From contig CAJUGS010000031.1 in assembly GCA_910586305.1 (NCBI GenBank), forward strand, positions 1-41,114: a stretch of 41,114 bases of DNA, in the 5' to 3' direction. The notes beneath the pieces are model-generated. The model searched no databases, was not told where the DNA came from, and worked only from the letters and a program-made list of their open reading frames with translations. The translations under genes were made by a program, and so were the position numbers. Position 1 is the stretch's first letter, and each line of letters opens with the position of its first letter. Positions 16,471 to 25,420 of the stretch are shown here, in pieces. The DNA comes from an uncultured Duncaniella sp. GTDB lineage: Bacteria > Bacteroidota > Bacteroidia > Bacteroidales > Muribaculaceae.

Positions 16471-18447
16471 ATGACCGATTCTACCCCCATGGATGATATA
16501 TTTGAAGTAGCCGATGTGCAGGATAGCCCGGAGAATGTGGAAGTGAATTATAGCGAGGATGATATACGCACCCTTGACTGGAAAGAACACATCAGACGGC
16601 GTCCCGGTATGTATATCGGCAAGCTCGGTGACGGCTCCAACTTCGACGACGGCATCTACGTGCTCATAAAGGAGGTACTCGACAATGCCATCGACGAGTT
16701 CATGATGGGATTCGGGCGCCAGGTGGTGCTCGATGTGGCCGATGGCACTGTGCAGATTCAAGACTATGGCCGAGGCATACCCCTGGGTAAGCTTGTCGAC
16801 GCGTCATCAAAAATGAATACCGGTGGAAAGTATGACTCGAAGGCCTTCAAGAAATCTGTGGGCCTCAATGGCGTGGGTATCAAGGCCGTCAATGCTCTTT
16901 CCACGGAGTTCTACATACGTTCGGTCCGTGACGGACAGGCCAAGACAGTCACCTACAGCCGTGGTGACATTGTGGCCGAAAGCGAGCTGGAGGCCACCGA
17001 CGAGCCCAACGGCACTCTCGTGCGCTTCACGCCCGACCCGTCGATATTCCGTGATTATCATTTCGAGGACAACCACATAATTCCGCTTGTAAAGAATTAT
17101 ACCTATCTCAACACAGGCCTCTCCCTGCTTTACAACGGTAAGCGTTACTACTCGCGCGGAGGCCTGCTCGACCTGTTGCGCGACAATATGAGCACAGAGC
17201 CTCTATATCCTCCGATCCATCTGAAAGGTGAGGACATAGAAGTCACCGTGACTCACGCCAATCAGCGCGGTGAGGAGTACTACTCGTTTGTCAACGGACA
17301 GCACACCACGCAGGGAGGCACACATCTTGCAGCTTTCAAAGAGGCTGTGTCGCGAACCCTGAAGGAGTATTTCAAGAAGGATTTCCAGTATGACGACATA
17401 CGCAACGGTATGGTCGGTGCCATATCAATCAAAGTGGAAGAGCCTGTGTTTGAGTCACAGACAAAGACGAGGCTTGGAAGCCGAGAAGTGGGGCCTGACG
17501 GTCCGACGGTGGCCAAGTTTGTAGGAGATTTCATCAAGACCGAACTTGACAACTACCTGCACCGCAACACCGACGTGGCCGACGTGATACTCGAGAAGGT
17601 GAAGGTGTCCGAACGCGAGCGTAAAGCTATGGCCGGTATCACCAAGCTCGCCCGCGAGAAGGCTAAAAAAGTCAATCTCCACAACAAGAAACTTCTCGAC
17701 TGCAGGGTGCATTACAACGATGCCAAGGGCGACGAGGAGAAGAAGCGTGCCTCTTCCATCTTCATCACCGAGGGAGACTCGGCAGCAGGCTCTATCACAA
17801 AGATACGCAATGTGGAGACACAGGCTGTGTTCTCTCTGCGTGGCAAGCCGAAGAATTCCTATGGAGTTCCCGCCAAGGTGCTCTATGAGAACGATGAGTT
17901 CAATCTTCTACAGGCCGCTCTCAATATCGAGGAGGGTATCGACGGATTGCGTTACAACAATGTCATCATTGCCACCGATGCCGATGTCGACGGTATGCAC
18001 ATCCGTCTGCTGCTGCTCACATTCTTCCTGCAGTTCTTCCCCGACATGATCAAGAAGGGTCACCTATATGTGCTTCAGACCCCCTTGTTCCGTGTGCGCA
18101 ACCGCAAGACGGCCAAGCGAGGAGCAAGGTCAAAGGCATCGGCCAACGAGGAGACATATTATTGCTACTCCGACGAGGAGCGTATAGCTGCCATCGAGAA
18201 ACTCGGCGACAATGCCGAGATAACACGATTCAAGGGTCTTGGCGAGATCTCGCCAGACGAGTTCCGTGGTTTTATCGGTCCCGACATGAGGGTCGACCGC
18301 GTGGCGCTCCGCAAGGAAGACGCCGTGGACGAATTGCTCGAATTCTATATGGGCAAAAACACCATGGAGCGTCAGAACTTCATTATTGACAACCTTGTGG
18401 TAGAGGATGACTCGCATCTCGATGCCGAAACACCGGTGGAAGAATGA
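16471..18447 (+). CDS. parE: DNA topoisomerase IV subunit B (type IIA, ParE/GyrB family)
   Basis: The roughly 658-aa product is the ATPase and Toprim subunit of a type IIA topoisomerase, which should decatenate chromosomes together with ParC. GHKL ATPase motifs lie in the first 200 residues: LDNAIDEF, DYGRGIPLG and GVGIKAVNALS. The Toprim domain has EGDSAAGS and DADVDGMHI, and GLGEISPDEF is near the end. Length fits ParE rather than the longer GyrB. ATG 16471 is chosen; ATG 16489 is equally possible because a promoter box sits at 16457. The coaD gene overlaps the stop by four bases. No parC is in the window. Confidence 0.92.
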   Translation: MTDSTPMDDIFEVADVQDSPENVEVNYSEDDIRTLDWKEHIRRRPGMYIGKLGDGSNFDDGIYVLIKEVLDNAIDEFMMGFGRQVVLDVADGTVQIQDYGRGIPLGKLVDASSKMNTGGKYDSKAFKKSVGLNGVGIKAVNALSTEFYIRSVRDGQAKTVTYSRGDIVAESELEATDEPNGTLVRFTPDPSIFRDYHFEDNHIIPLVKNYTYLNTGLSLLYNGKRYYSRGGLLDLLRDNMSTEPLYPPIHLKGEDIEVTVTHANQRGEEYYSFVNGQHTTQGGTHLAAFKEAVSRTLKEYFKKDFQYDDIRNGMVGAISIKVEEPVFESQTKTRLGSREVGPDGPTVAKFVGDFIKTELDNYLHRNTDVADVILEKVKVSERERKAMAGITKLAREKAKKVNLHNKKLLDCRVHYNDAKGDEEKKRASSIFITEGDSAAGSITKIRNVETQAVFSLRGKPKNSYGVPAKVLYENDEFNLLQAALNIEEGIDGLRYNNVIIATDADVDGMHIRLLLLTFFLQFFPDMIKKGHLYVLQTPLFRVRNRKTAKRGARSKASANEETYYCYSDEERIAAIEKLGDNAEITRFKGLGEISPDEFRGFIGPDMRVDRVALRKEDAVDELLEFYMGKNTMERQNFIIDNLVVEDDSHLDAETPVEE

Positions 18448-18899
18448 CACAGATGCATCGCACAGTACTGTTCCCGGGTTCTTTTGCCCCGTTCACAGTG
18501 GGCCATGCATCGCTTGTCGAGCGTGCCCTCGGACTTTTTGACACGGTGGTGATAGCCGTGGGTTTCAATTCGTCCAAGCAGTCGGCCTCGTCGGTCGATG
18601 AGCGGGTGGAAGCCATCAAGGCTGCATATGCCTCGGAAAGCCGTGTCAGAGTGATTGCTTATTCCGGACTGACAGTCGACGCCTGTCGCGCCCAGGGCGC
18701 GGCGTGGATGTTGCGCGGAGTAAGGTCGGTGGCCGATTTCGAGTACGAGCGTAATCTGGCCGATGTCAACCGCATGGTGTCGGGTATAGAGACAGTCATA
18801 CTTTTCACTCTGCCAGAATATGCGGCCGTGTCCTCATCGGTGGTACGCGAGCTGGAGGCCAACGGCTACGATGTGGCACGATTCCTCCCTAAAAAATGA
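18444..18899 (+). CDS. coaD: Pantetheine-phosphate adenylyltransferase
   Basis: The 151-aa product catalyses the fourth step of coenzyme A synthesis, joining 4'-phosphopantetheine and AMP from ATP. The nucleotidyltransferase fold is visible: FPGSFAPFTVGH with the TxGH-type motif at the start, LRGVRSVADFEYE with the substrate-binding Arg, and VSSSVVREL near the end, corresponding to the ISSTxVR motif. One residue differs from most homologues: Ala 15 stands where PGSFDPF usually has Asp. The rest is intact and length is normal. The start overlaps parE by ATGA. Confidence 0.93.
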   Translation: MTQMHRTVLFPGSFAPFTVGHASLVERALGLFDTVVIAVGFNSSKQSASSVDERVEAIKAAYASESRVRVIAYSGLTVDACRAQGAAWMLRGVRSVADFEYERNLADVNRMVSGIETVILFTLPEYAAVSSSVVRELEANGYDVARFLPKK

Positions 18900-18931
18900 T
18901 TGACTAATTGACATACACATTGTTATAGCAA

Positions 18932-20536
18932 ATGAAAAAAATCCTGTTCATGCTCGTTGTCGCCACGCTGTCTCTGATTGCATCGGTGACGAGAGCTGAC
19001 AATAGATTCAGCCCTGAGCGCAAGCTCGTATATGCCGAGCAGATAATAGCCAACTATTATGTGGACGATATCGACACAACAGCGGCAGTGCGCGATGCCA
19101 TCGTTGCAATGCTCAAGACTCTCGATCCGCATTCCACCTACACCGAGCCTGAGGAGACCAAGGAACTCACCGAGCCGCTCGAAGGAAATTTCTCCGGCAT
19201 AGGTATACGTTTCCAGATGGTCAAGGACACTGTCTATGTCATTGAAGCCATAGCCGGAGGCCCCTCTGAAAGGATGGGAATTATTCCCGGCGACCGCCTC
19301 ATATCGTGCAACGACACCCTCATATCGGGGGTGAAGATGAAAAACTCAGGCATTCTCAAGATACTTCGTGGTCCGCGTGGCTCTGTTGCCGCTCTCAAGG
19401 CTGTGCGCAAGAACGTGGCCGACACGCTTGAGTTCAGAGTAGTGCGTGAGGAGATTCCCATCTACAGTGTCGATGCCTCCTACATGGTCAACGATTCAGT
19501 GGGCTACGTGGCTGTATCGCGCTTTGCCGCAAGTACGGCCGAGGAGGTTGAGAAGGCCATGGCCGATCTCAAGAATAAAGGTATGCGCCACATTATCATA
19601 GACCTTATGGATAATGGAGGAGGCTATCTGCGTCCGTCCACTGATATTGCCGACAAGTTCTTGCGCCGTGGAGATATGGTGGTCTACACGGAATCGCCAA
19701 AAAACGGCACCTCCAATTACATCAGCGAGAAGGACGGTGATTTTCTTGACGGTCGTGTCGTGGTGCTGGTCAACCAGTTTTCCGCTTCGGCCAGCGAAAT
19801 CCTTAGCGGTGCTCTTCAGGACAATGACCGCGCCGTGGTGGTGGGTCGTCGCACATTCGGCAAGGGACTGGTGCAGAGACCATTCCCGTTTCCCGACGGG
19901 TCCATGATACGACTCACGGTTTCACGCTACCACACGCCGTCTGGCCGCTGCATACAGAAACCCTACACAGCAGGCGACGACGAGGACTACAACCGCGATA
20001 TGCTCCACAGATTGCGTTCAGGAGAGTTCTCAAGCTCAGACAGCATTCATTTTGCCGATTCGCTCCTCTACCACACTGTGCGTCTCGGCCGTCCGGTCTA
20101 CGGAGGAGGAGGTATCATGCCCGACAAGTTCGTACCCATCGACACCACATATTATTCCGACTATTACCGCGATCTGCTGGCCAAAGGTGTCATCAACAAC
20201 TATGTCATAGATTTCGTAGAGGCCAACCGCAAGGCAATCCTTGGAAAGTACAAGAAATCTGATGCTTTCGACCGTGGATTTACCGTGACCGGCGAAATGC
20301 TCGACAAGCTTGTCGAGCAAGGCCGCAAGGAGGGAGTGGAATATGACGAAGAGGGTATGGCGGCTTCGAGAGAGATGCTCCTGGCCGTAATCAAAGGTCT
20401 GATAGGGCGCGATCTCTACGACCAGTCGACCTATCGCCGCACTGTCAACCCGCTCAATCCTGTATTTGCCGAAGGGCTCGAAATCATCAACAATCCGGAA
20501 CTTTATAACTCATATCTCTCAGCTCCCAAGAAATGA
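18932..20536 (+). CDS. S41 family (C-terminal processing) periplasmic protease
   Basis: The 534-aa product is a CtpA/Prc-like serine protease. A signal peptide covers about residues 1-22, followed by a helical region and a PDZ domain (about 82-170, GIGIRFQ, then GIIPGDRLISCN). The S41 catalytic core carries the Ser-Lys dyad: Ser 286 in FSASASEI and Lys 311 in TFGKGLVQ, 25 residues apart as expected. An extra C-terminal helical region of about 150 residues follows. Such proteases cleave periplasmic proteins from the C-terminus. The next gene, also an exported peptidase, overlaps by ATGA, so both are probably made together. Confidence 0.93.
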   Translation: MKKILFMLVVATLSLIASVTRADNRFSPERKLVYAEQIIANYYVDDIDTTAAVRDAIVAMLKTLDPHSTYTEPEETKELTEPLEGNFSGIGIRFQMVKDTVYVIEAIAGGPSERMGIIPGDRLISCNDTLISGVKMKNSGILKILRGPRGSVAALKAVRKNVADTLEFRVVREEIPIYSVDASYMVNDSVGYVAVSRFAASTAEEVEKAMADLKNKGMRHIIIDLMDNGGGYLRPSTDIADKFLRRGDMVVYTESPKNGTSNYISEKDGDFLDGRVVVLVNQFSASASEILSGALQDNDRAVVVGRRTFGKGLVQRPFPFPDGSMIRLTVSRYHTPSGRCIQKPYTAGDDEDYNRDMLHRLRSGEFSSSDSIHFADSLLYHTVRLGRPVYGGGGIMPDKFVPIDTTYYSDYYRDLLAKGVINNYVIDFVEANRKAILGKYKKSDAFDRGFTVTGEMLDKLVEQGRKEGVEYDEEGMAASREMLLAVIKGLIGRDLYDQSTYRRTVNPLNPVFAEGLEIINNPELYNSYLSAPKK

Positions 20537-22650
20537 AACCGATCATCATGGCAGTCATTGCGACAACACTCCTCTCAGGCTGTGCCAAGTCACGCCTAAG
20601 TTATCCCGAGGCTCCGCAGGAAGGGGTCATCGACACCTATTTCGGCCTTGAGGCTGACGACCGTTTCCGTCCGCTCGAGAACGATACAGCCGCCTCCACT
20701 CTTGCATGGGTCGAGGCCGAGAACAAGGTGACACGTTCTTATCTCGATGCCATCCCCTTCAGAGGGAAGATTGCCTCGCGTCTTACAGAGCTTAACAACT
20801 ACGTGAAGCGTGGTCTTCCGTCGCGTATGAGCGACGACGGCAAGTATTATTTTTATGAGAACGACGGCCTCAGAAACCAGTCGGTGCTCTATCGCTCATC
20901 CACTCCTGAGGGTAAAGACCGCGAGGTGTTTCTCGATCCCAACACTCTCAGCGATGACGGCACAGTGGCACTCACGGGTGTGAGCCAGTCGAAAGATGGA
21001 AAATATACCGCCTACACCATCTCGCGCAGTGGCTCGGACTGGACCGAAATCTATCTTATGGATACAGCCACAGGCAAGCTCCTCCCCGACCACATCGAGT
21101 GGGCCAAGTTCACCGGTGCCGACTGGGACTCTGAATCGCAGGGATTCTATTACAGTGCTTATCCGCGTCCCGAGGCCGGAAAGGAGTTTTCAAATGCCAA
21201 CGAGAACCATCTTGTGATGTATCACAAAGTGTGCACTCCGCAAAGCGAGGACAAGGTGGTGTTCTCCGACCCCGCTAATCCACTCCATTTCCACTCTGCC
21301 CATATCACCGAGACCCGTCCTGAGTTCTTAGTGAGCATCGGCGGCCAGGGAGTCGGCAATGCCCTCAAGCTTAAGCGAGGCAACGAGTGGATCACGATGT
21401 CGCCCGATCAGGACTACACTGTGATGCCGATAGATGTGATCGGCGACAAGATATATCTCTTCACATCTTATGGCGCGCCAAAGAACCGCATAATGGTGGC
21501 CGACATCAACCGTCCACAGCGTGAGAACTGGAAGGAACTGATACCCGAGGGTGACGGTGTTCTCACCTCGGCAAGCTTCTCAGGCGATCGTCTGTTCGTG
21601 ACTTGGGAGAAGGATGCGGCCGAACAGGTCACCATCCACGGGCTCGACGGACGTCAGACCGGCGAAATCAAGCTCCCGGGCTACGGCACTATCGGTCTGT
21701 CGGTAGACCGCAAGCATCCCGAGGATGTCTTCTATGCTTTCACTTCGTTCACTTCCCCCTCTGCCATCTACCGCTTCGATCCGGCCACAGGCGAGAGCAG
21801 CCTCATGTATGAGACCGAGGTGAAGGATGTCGACTTCGACGAGTATGTGACTGAGCAGGTGTTCTATCCCTCGGCCGACGGCACCAAGATACCCATGTTC
21901 CTCACCTACAAGAAGGGACTCAAGCGCGACGGCTCCAATCCCGTCTATCTCTATGGCTATGGAGGCTTCAATGTGTCTCTCACCCCCGGTTTCTCGGCCA
22001 ACCGTATGTTCATGCTTGAGAACGGCGTGATATATGCCCAGGCCAATCTTCGCGGAGGTTCCGAGTATGGCGAGGAGTGGCATCAGGCCGGAACCAAGAT
22101 GAACAAGCTCAACGTGTTCAACGACTTTATCTCAGCAGCCGAGTATCTCGTTAAGGAAGGTTGGACTTCTCCCGAAAAACTCACGATAGAGGGCGGAAGC
22201 AACGGCGGTCTCCTTGTGGGAGCGACAGTGAATATGCGTCCCGATCTCTTCAAGGTGGCATTCCCGCGCGTGGGTGTGATGGACATGATGCGCTATCATC
22301 TCTTCACCATCGGCTGGAACTGGGCTCCCGACTATGGAACCTCGGCCGACTCTCCTGAGATGGCAAAATATCTGCTCGGCTACTCGCCTCTCCACAACAT
22401 CCGCAACGACGGCACCCCCTATCCCGCTATCATGGTGACAACCGCCGACCATGACGACCGTGTCGTACCTGCTCATTCGTTCAAATATGCCGCCGCTCTC
22501 CAGGCTGCTGATACAGGCGATGCTCCCAAGCTTATCCGCATAGACTCGAAGGCTGGCCACGGTGCCGGCAAGCCCATCTCGAAGGTAATTGACGAGTATG
22601 CTGATATATATTCGTTCATGTTCCACAATCTCGGTCTCGAGCCGAAATAA
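20533..22650 (+). CDS. Prolyl oligopeptidase family (S9A) lipoprotein
   Basis: The 705-aa product has a lipoprotein signal with lipobox LSGC (Cys 17). The first 410 residues of the mature part form the beta-propeller that limits access to small peptides. The C-terminal alpha/beta-hydrolase domain carries Ser 556 in GGSNGG, the Asp in DHDDRVVP (about 641) and His 676 in AGHGAGK. The YGYGGFN segment of the oxyanion region is also present. It should cleave short proline-containing peptides at the envelope. It is coupled to the S41 protease by a four-base overlap. Exact specificity is not readable. Confidence 0.92.
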   Translation: MKPIIMAVIATTLLSGCAKSRLSYPEAPQEGVIDTYFGLEADDRFRPLENDTAASTLAWVEAENKVTRSYLDAIPFRGKIASRLTELNNYVKRGLPSRMSDDGKYYFYENDGLRNQSVLYRSSTPEGKDREVFLDPNTLSDDGTVALTGVSQSKDGKYTAYTISRSGSDWTEIYLMDTATGKLLPDHIEWAKFTGADWDSESQGFYYSAYPRPEAGKEFSNANENHLVMYHKVCTPQSEDKVVFSDPANPLHFHSAHITETRPEFLVSIGGQGVGNALKLKRGNEWITMSPDQDYTVMPIDVIGDKIYLFTSYGAPKNRIMVADINRPQRENWKELIPEGDGVLTSASFSGDRLFVTWEKDAAEQVTIHGLDGRQTGEIKLPGYGTIGLSVDRKHPEDVFYAFTSFTSPSAIYRFDPATGESSLMYETEVKDVDFDEYVTEQVFYPSADGTKIPMFLTYKKGLKRDGSNPVYLYGYGGFNVSLTPGFSANRMFMLENGVIYAQANLRGGSEYGEEWHQAGTKMNKLNVFNDFISAAEYLVKEGWTSPEKLTIEGGSNGGLLVGATVNMRPDLFKVAFPRVGVMDMMRYHLFTIGWNWAPDYGTSADSPEMAKYLLGYSPLHNIRNDGTPYPAIMVTTADHDDRVVPAHSFKYAAALQAADTGDAPKLIRIDSKAGHGAGKPISKVIDEYADIYSFMFHNLGLEPK

Positions 22651-22680
22651 GCTAATCATAAGGCACAGTTCATGATTCAC

Positions 22681-22710
22681 GGCACGGACGCGCATTGGCG
22701 CGCCCGTGCC
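22681..22710 (+). terminator. GC-rich hairpin after the S9A peptidase gene
   Basis: GGCACGGACGCGC pairs with GCGCGCCCGTGCC with one mismatch around a short loop. There is no long T run behind it, so this may be a weak terminator or an mRNA-stabilising stem. Confidence 0.5.
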
Positions 22711-22758
22711 GAAATGATGTCACTGAGCTTCCCGGCGGTATCACGTGCCGCCGTGTCA

Positions 22759-22766
22759 CATCTTTG
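22759..22766 (+). promoter_or_regulatory. Possible -7 box before the BamE-like lipoprotein gene
   Basis: CATCTTTG differs from TAnnTTTG only at the first base and lies 40 bp before the start codon. No -33 element is visible, so confidence is low. Confidence 0.3.
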
Positions 22767-22806
22767 TTTTCTCTGTTTCTCTCTCCACCTCTTCTGTCAC
22801 TGAAAA

Positions 22807-23736
22807 ATGAAACGACTGTTTCCCCTTTCCATACTCTTTGTTCTGTCACTCATGCTCCAGGGCTGCTTTTTCACCGGTGTCGAATCGACTCCCAAGATTA
22901 CGGCCGGGGATGTGAAGCGCGAGCGTGAACCCGTCACTGCCGAGGACACTTTCCTTGCGCGGGTGGCCGATGCGCCTCTGTCGGACTGGTATCCCGGGAA
23001 GGAATTTGTTGTGACCGATTCCCGCATCTCGCTTATATTCGGGGCCTCCATCCCTTCCGGTGAAGAACTTGGGGGAAAGACCATCACATATGTAGGGGCC
23101 GATGAGGCCACCTCGGTCACCGGAACCTCGGTTACAGACCTCTCTTTTCTGTCACCGTCGGGGCGCCGTCTGGTATACCGTATCAACCGGCCTTTGGCCC
23201 GTCTCCTTGAAGAAAAGTCGCTGAGTGTGCCATATACCATACAGCGCAGTGTGATTGACAGTGCCGCCTCGGCCATGACCGGACGTACCTACTATATTCT
23301 CACACTCGCTTGGCGTGACGACCGCGACACAGGCACCGGAAACGGGCGGAAGTTTGTCGAGGTGACCATTGACTCTGTGACAGCCGGAAACAGCCATTTC
23401 CCTCTCAAAGCCTCGTTTACCGACGGGCGTGGCGTGAGTGCGCGCATCTATTTCCATCCGGGTGCCAAGGGTGACTTTCCGCGTACTTTTCCGGGAGTAT
23501 TCTCGTTCACCGATCCACGCCTGCGTTATCCGTCCATAGCCCCCGAGACCTGGACTCTTATCACAGAGGGCCGTGTGGCCGAGGGCATGACACGCGAGGA
23601 GTGCCGTCTGGCTCTCGGCGCGCCTAAGGAAGTGGAGCGAGGCGCCACCCAAAGCTTCCTTCATGAGGCATGGCTCTATGAAAACGGTGTCTACCTGCTT
23701 TTCGAGGATGGAATCCTCAAACGATACCGGAGATAG
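22807..23736 (+). CDS. Lipoprotein with BamE/SmpA-like C-terminal segment
   Basis: The 309-aa product has a lipoprotein signal with lipobox LQGC (Cys 20). The middle 200 residues are not recognised. The last 60 contain EGMTREECRLALGAPKEVER followed by an aromatic-rich strand (AWLYENGVYLLFEDG). This is the layout of the small BamE/SmpA/OmlA domain: G-M-[TS]-x-x-[EQ]-[VC]-x-x-x-L-G-x-P. In proteobacteria BamE assists outer-membrane protein assembly; here only the fold is suggested. It stands alone between a hairpin and a promoter for the next gene. Confidence 0.65.
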   Translation: MKRLFPLSILFVLSLMLQGCFFTGVESTPKITAGDVKREREPVTAEDTFLARVADAPLSDWYPGKEFVVTDSRISLIFGASIPSGEELGGKTITYVGADEATSVTGTSVTDLSFLSPSGRRLVYRINRPLARLLEEKSLSVPYTIQRSVIDSAASAMTGRTYYILTLAWRDDRDTGTGNGRKFVEVTIDSVTAGNSHFPLKASFTDGRGVSARIYFHPGAKGDFPRTFPGVFSFTDPRLRYPSIAPETWTLITEGRVAEGMTREECRLALGAPKEVERGATQSFLHEAWLYENGVYLLFEDGILKRYRR

Positions 23737-23813
23737 CATGGCACACTCGGTCGAATTGTAGTGATACGTGCAAACTTTTCAGCAAAATTAGCGGGTTTTC
23801 GGGATTTTTAAGT

Positions 23814-23821
23814 TATCTTTG
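23814..23821 (+). promoter_or_regulatory. Putative -7 box for the coiled-coil gene
   Basis: TATCTTTG matches TAnnTTTG, 48 bp before the start codon at 23870, in an AT-rich gap. A clear TTG at the -33 position is missing. Confidence 0.55.
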
Positions 23822-23869
23822 CAGAAACGACTCCACCTAATTCCCATTTAATAACACATCTGCGAATAT

Positions 23870-25234
23870 ATGTCATTCTGGAACGGATTAAAATCAGCTT
23901 TCGGTTTTTCTCACGATAAGGAAGAGGACGATGAGGACTACTCTTCGGCCCTGCCCACCTATGCGGTCACACCCCCTCCTATCCCCGAGGCTCTTGCTTC
24001 GCAGGCATCCGAAGAAACTGATTCCGCTCCTGCTCCAGATACAGAATCGGAGGAGCCTTCTGCCGAAAAGACGGAGACTGCTTCTACGGCTACGGACGAC
24101 ACATTGCCTTCCGACCTTTTTGACGCAGTCATTGAGGTATTCAACGCCGCCCAGCCCGAATTTGTAAAAACCTGTCTGTCCACAGAGGCCCAGCGCGCCT
24201 ATCTTGTAGGCTCCATCTCAGAGAGCCTTCGCAGACGGGCCGAGGCTGTGTGTGGTGTAAGTGGCGACAGTGTTCTCAGAAACCGTGTGGAGACACTCGA
24301 GGCCGGAGCGAAGAATGCCGAGAAGCTACGTGCCGACAACAACAAGCTCAGGCTCAGCCTCGACCGACAGAAACGCGCCATGCTCGACCGTATCAACGAC
24401 CTGGAAGCACAAGTGGCCAAGCTTCACACCGATAAGGAAAAATATTTTGTCGGCCGGCACAATCCCGCAGACACTGAGGAGATAGCCCGTGGCACCGTGC
24501 GAATATCAGAGCTTGAGGCCGAGGTGGCCGATCTGAAGGAGAAACTTGATAAAACCAATGCTGATGTGGAAGTTTCGAAGCCGGAAGAACCCAGGGATTC
24601 ACGTATCGTCGAGCTTGAAAACGAACTCGCACGGCAGAAAGCTCTGCGCGAGCAACTCGAAATGAAGTCGCGCATGAGCGACGAGATGCTCTCCGAACTC
24701 CGCAATGCCGCAGCCAAAGCCCGCCAGGAGCTTGAGCGCGTCACGGGAGAGCGTGAAGAGGCCACCATGTTGCTCGCCGAGCAGGTAAGGGATTTTGAGA
24801 AGGTGAAGCAGAATCTCGAAACCCGTGTTCGTGAACTCCAGGAGAAACTTGACGACGAGAAACGTGAAGAACGCGATGCGATGATTGCCAAGCTCAACGA
24901 GGAAAACGCCTCGCTGCGCCACACCATAGAAAACAATCTCTACAATCAGGCCAACAGTGAGATGCGTCTCCGCCGGGAAATCAAGGAACTCACTGCCCGT
25001 CTGCGCCGTCTCGAGCCTGGAGCGTCTTCCGACGAGGCCTCCGCCTCTGCTTCACAGCCTGTTGCCCCGGCACCCCGCCGACGCGGACGCCCGAAGAAGG
25101 TCAAGGTTGATTCAGAACTCGATAATACCGACTGGTTTGCCGGAACCGGGAAAAAGGATGATCCCGACTTTGGCTACCATGAGCCTCCGCGCCGTCCTGT
25201 CAACGACAGCGATGCCCAGCTCACTCTATTCTGA
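23870..25234 (+). CDS. Cytosolic coiled-coil protein with AT-hook-like tail
   Basis: The 454-aa protein has no signal peptide or membrane helix. An acidic, Pro/Ser/Thr-rich N-terminal part (about 15-80) is followed by a small folded-looking part (about 80-130) with FDAVIEVFNAAQPEFVKTCL. A long heptad-like coiled coil covers about 135-395. Near residue 402 lies RRRGRPKKVK, which contains the GRP core of an AT-hook. The end has short motifs including the final DAQLTLF. The layout suggests a DNA-associated or scaffold protein, but this is inference and no family is recognised. It is transcribed alone from a nearby promoter box. Confidence 0.65.
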   Translation: MSFWNGLKSAFGFSHDKEEDDEDYSSALPTYAVTPPPIPEALASQASEETDSAPAPDTESEEPSAEKTETASTATDDTLPSDLFDAVIEVFNAAQPEFVKTCLSTEAQRAYLVGSISESLRRRAEAVCGVSGDSVLRNRVETLEAGAKNAEKLRADNNKLRLSLDRQKRAMLDRINDLEAQVAKLHTDKEKYFVGRHNPADTEEIARGTVRISELEAEVADLKEKLDKTNADVEVSKPEEPRDSRIVELENELARQKALREQLEMKSRMSDEMLSELRNAAAKARQELERVTGEREEATMLLAEQVRDFEKVKQNLETRVRELQEKLDDEKREERDAMIAKLNEENASLRHTIENNLYNQANSEMRLRREIKELTARLRRLEPGASSDEASASASQPVAPAPRRRGRPKKVKVDSELDNTDWFAGTGKKDDPDFGYHEPPRRPVNDSDAQLTLF

Positions 25235-25372
25235 CTTCCGGAGCCTTTGTGCTTTTCTCCTCGTCCGACATATTGAAAGAAAACTTAGAGGTTGTCTGAC
25301 TCCAAATGTGAAAGCCGAAATCCATTCTCTTGAGGTGGATGCTGAACAGCATTTTTCACGACCTCGTCAATA

Positions 25373-25380
25373 TATTTTTG
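25373..25380 (+). promoter_or_regulatory. Putative -7 box for the DPP-IV-like gene
   Basis: TATTTTTG fits TAnnTTTG, 40 bp before the start codon at 25421. No clear -33 TTG is present. The gap 25235-25420 shows nothing else that I recognise. Confidence 0.45.
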
Positions 25381-25420
25381 AACTCGTTACATTATAGGAT
25401 GTAAAAACGATAACAGTAGT

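Noticed and set aside
24424..24936. 170-codon Ser/Arg-rich minus-strand frame in the coiled-coil gene
   Set aside because: It is the antisense shadow of a Glu/Lys/Leu-rich coiled coil, which commonly yields Ser/Phe-rich open frames.
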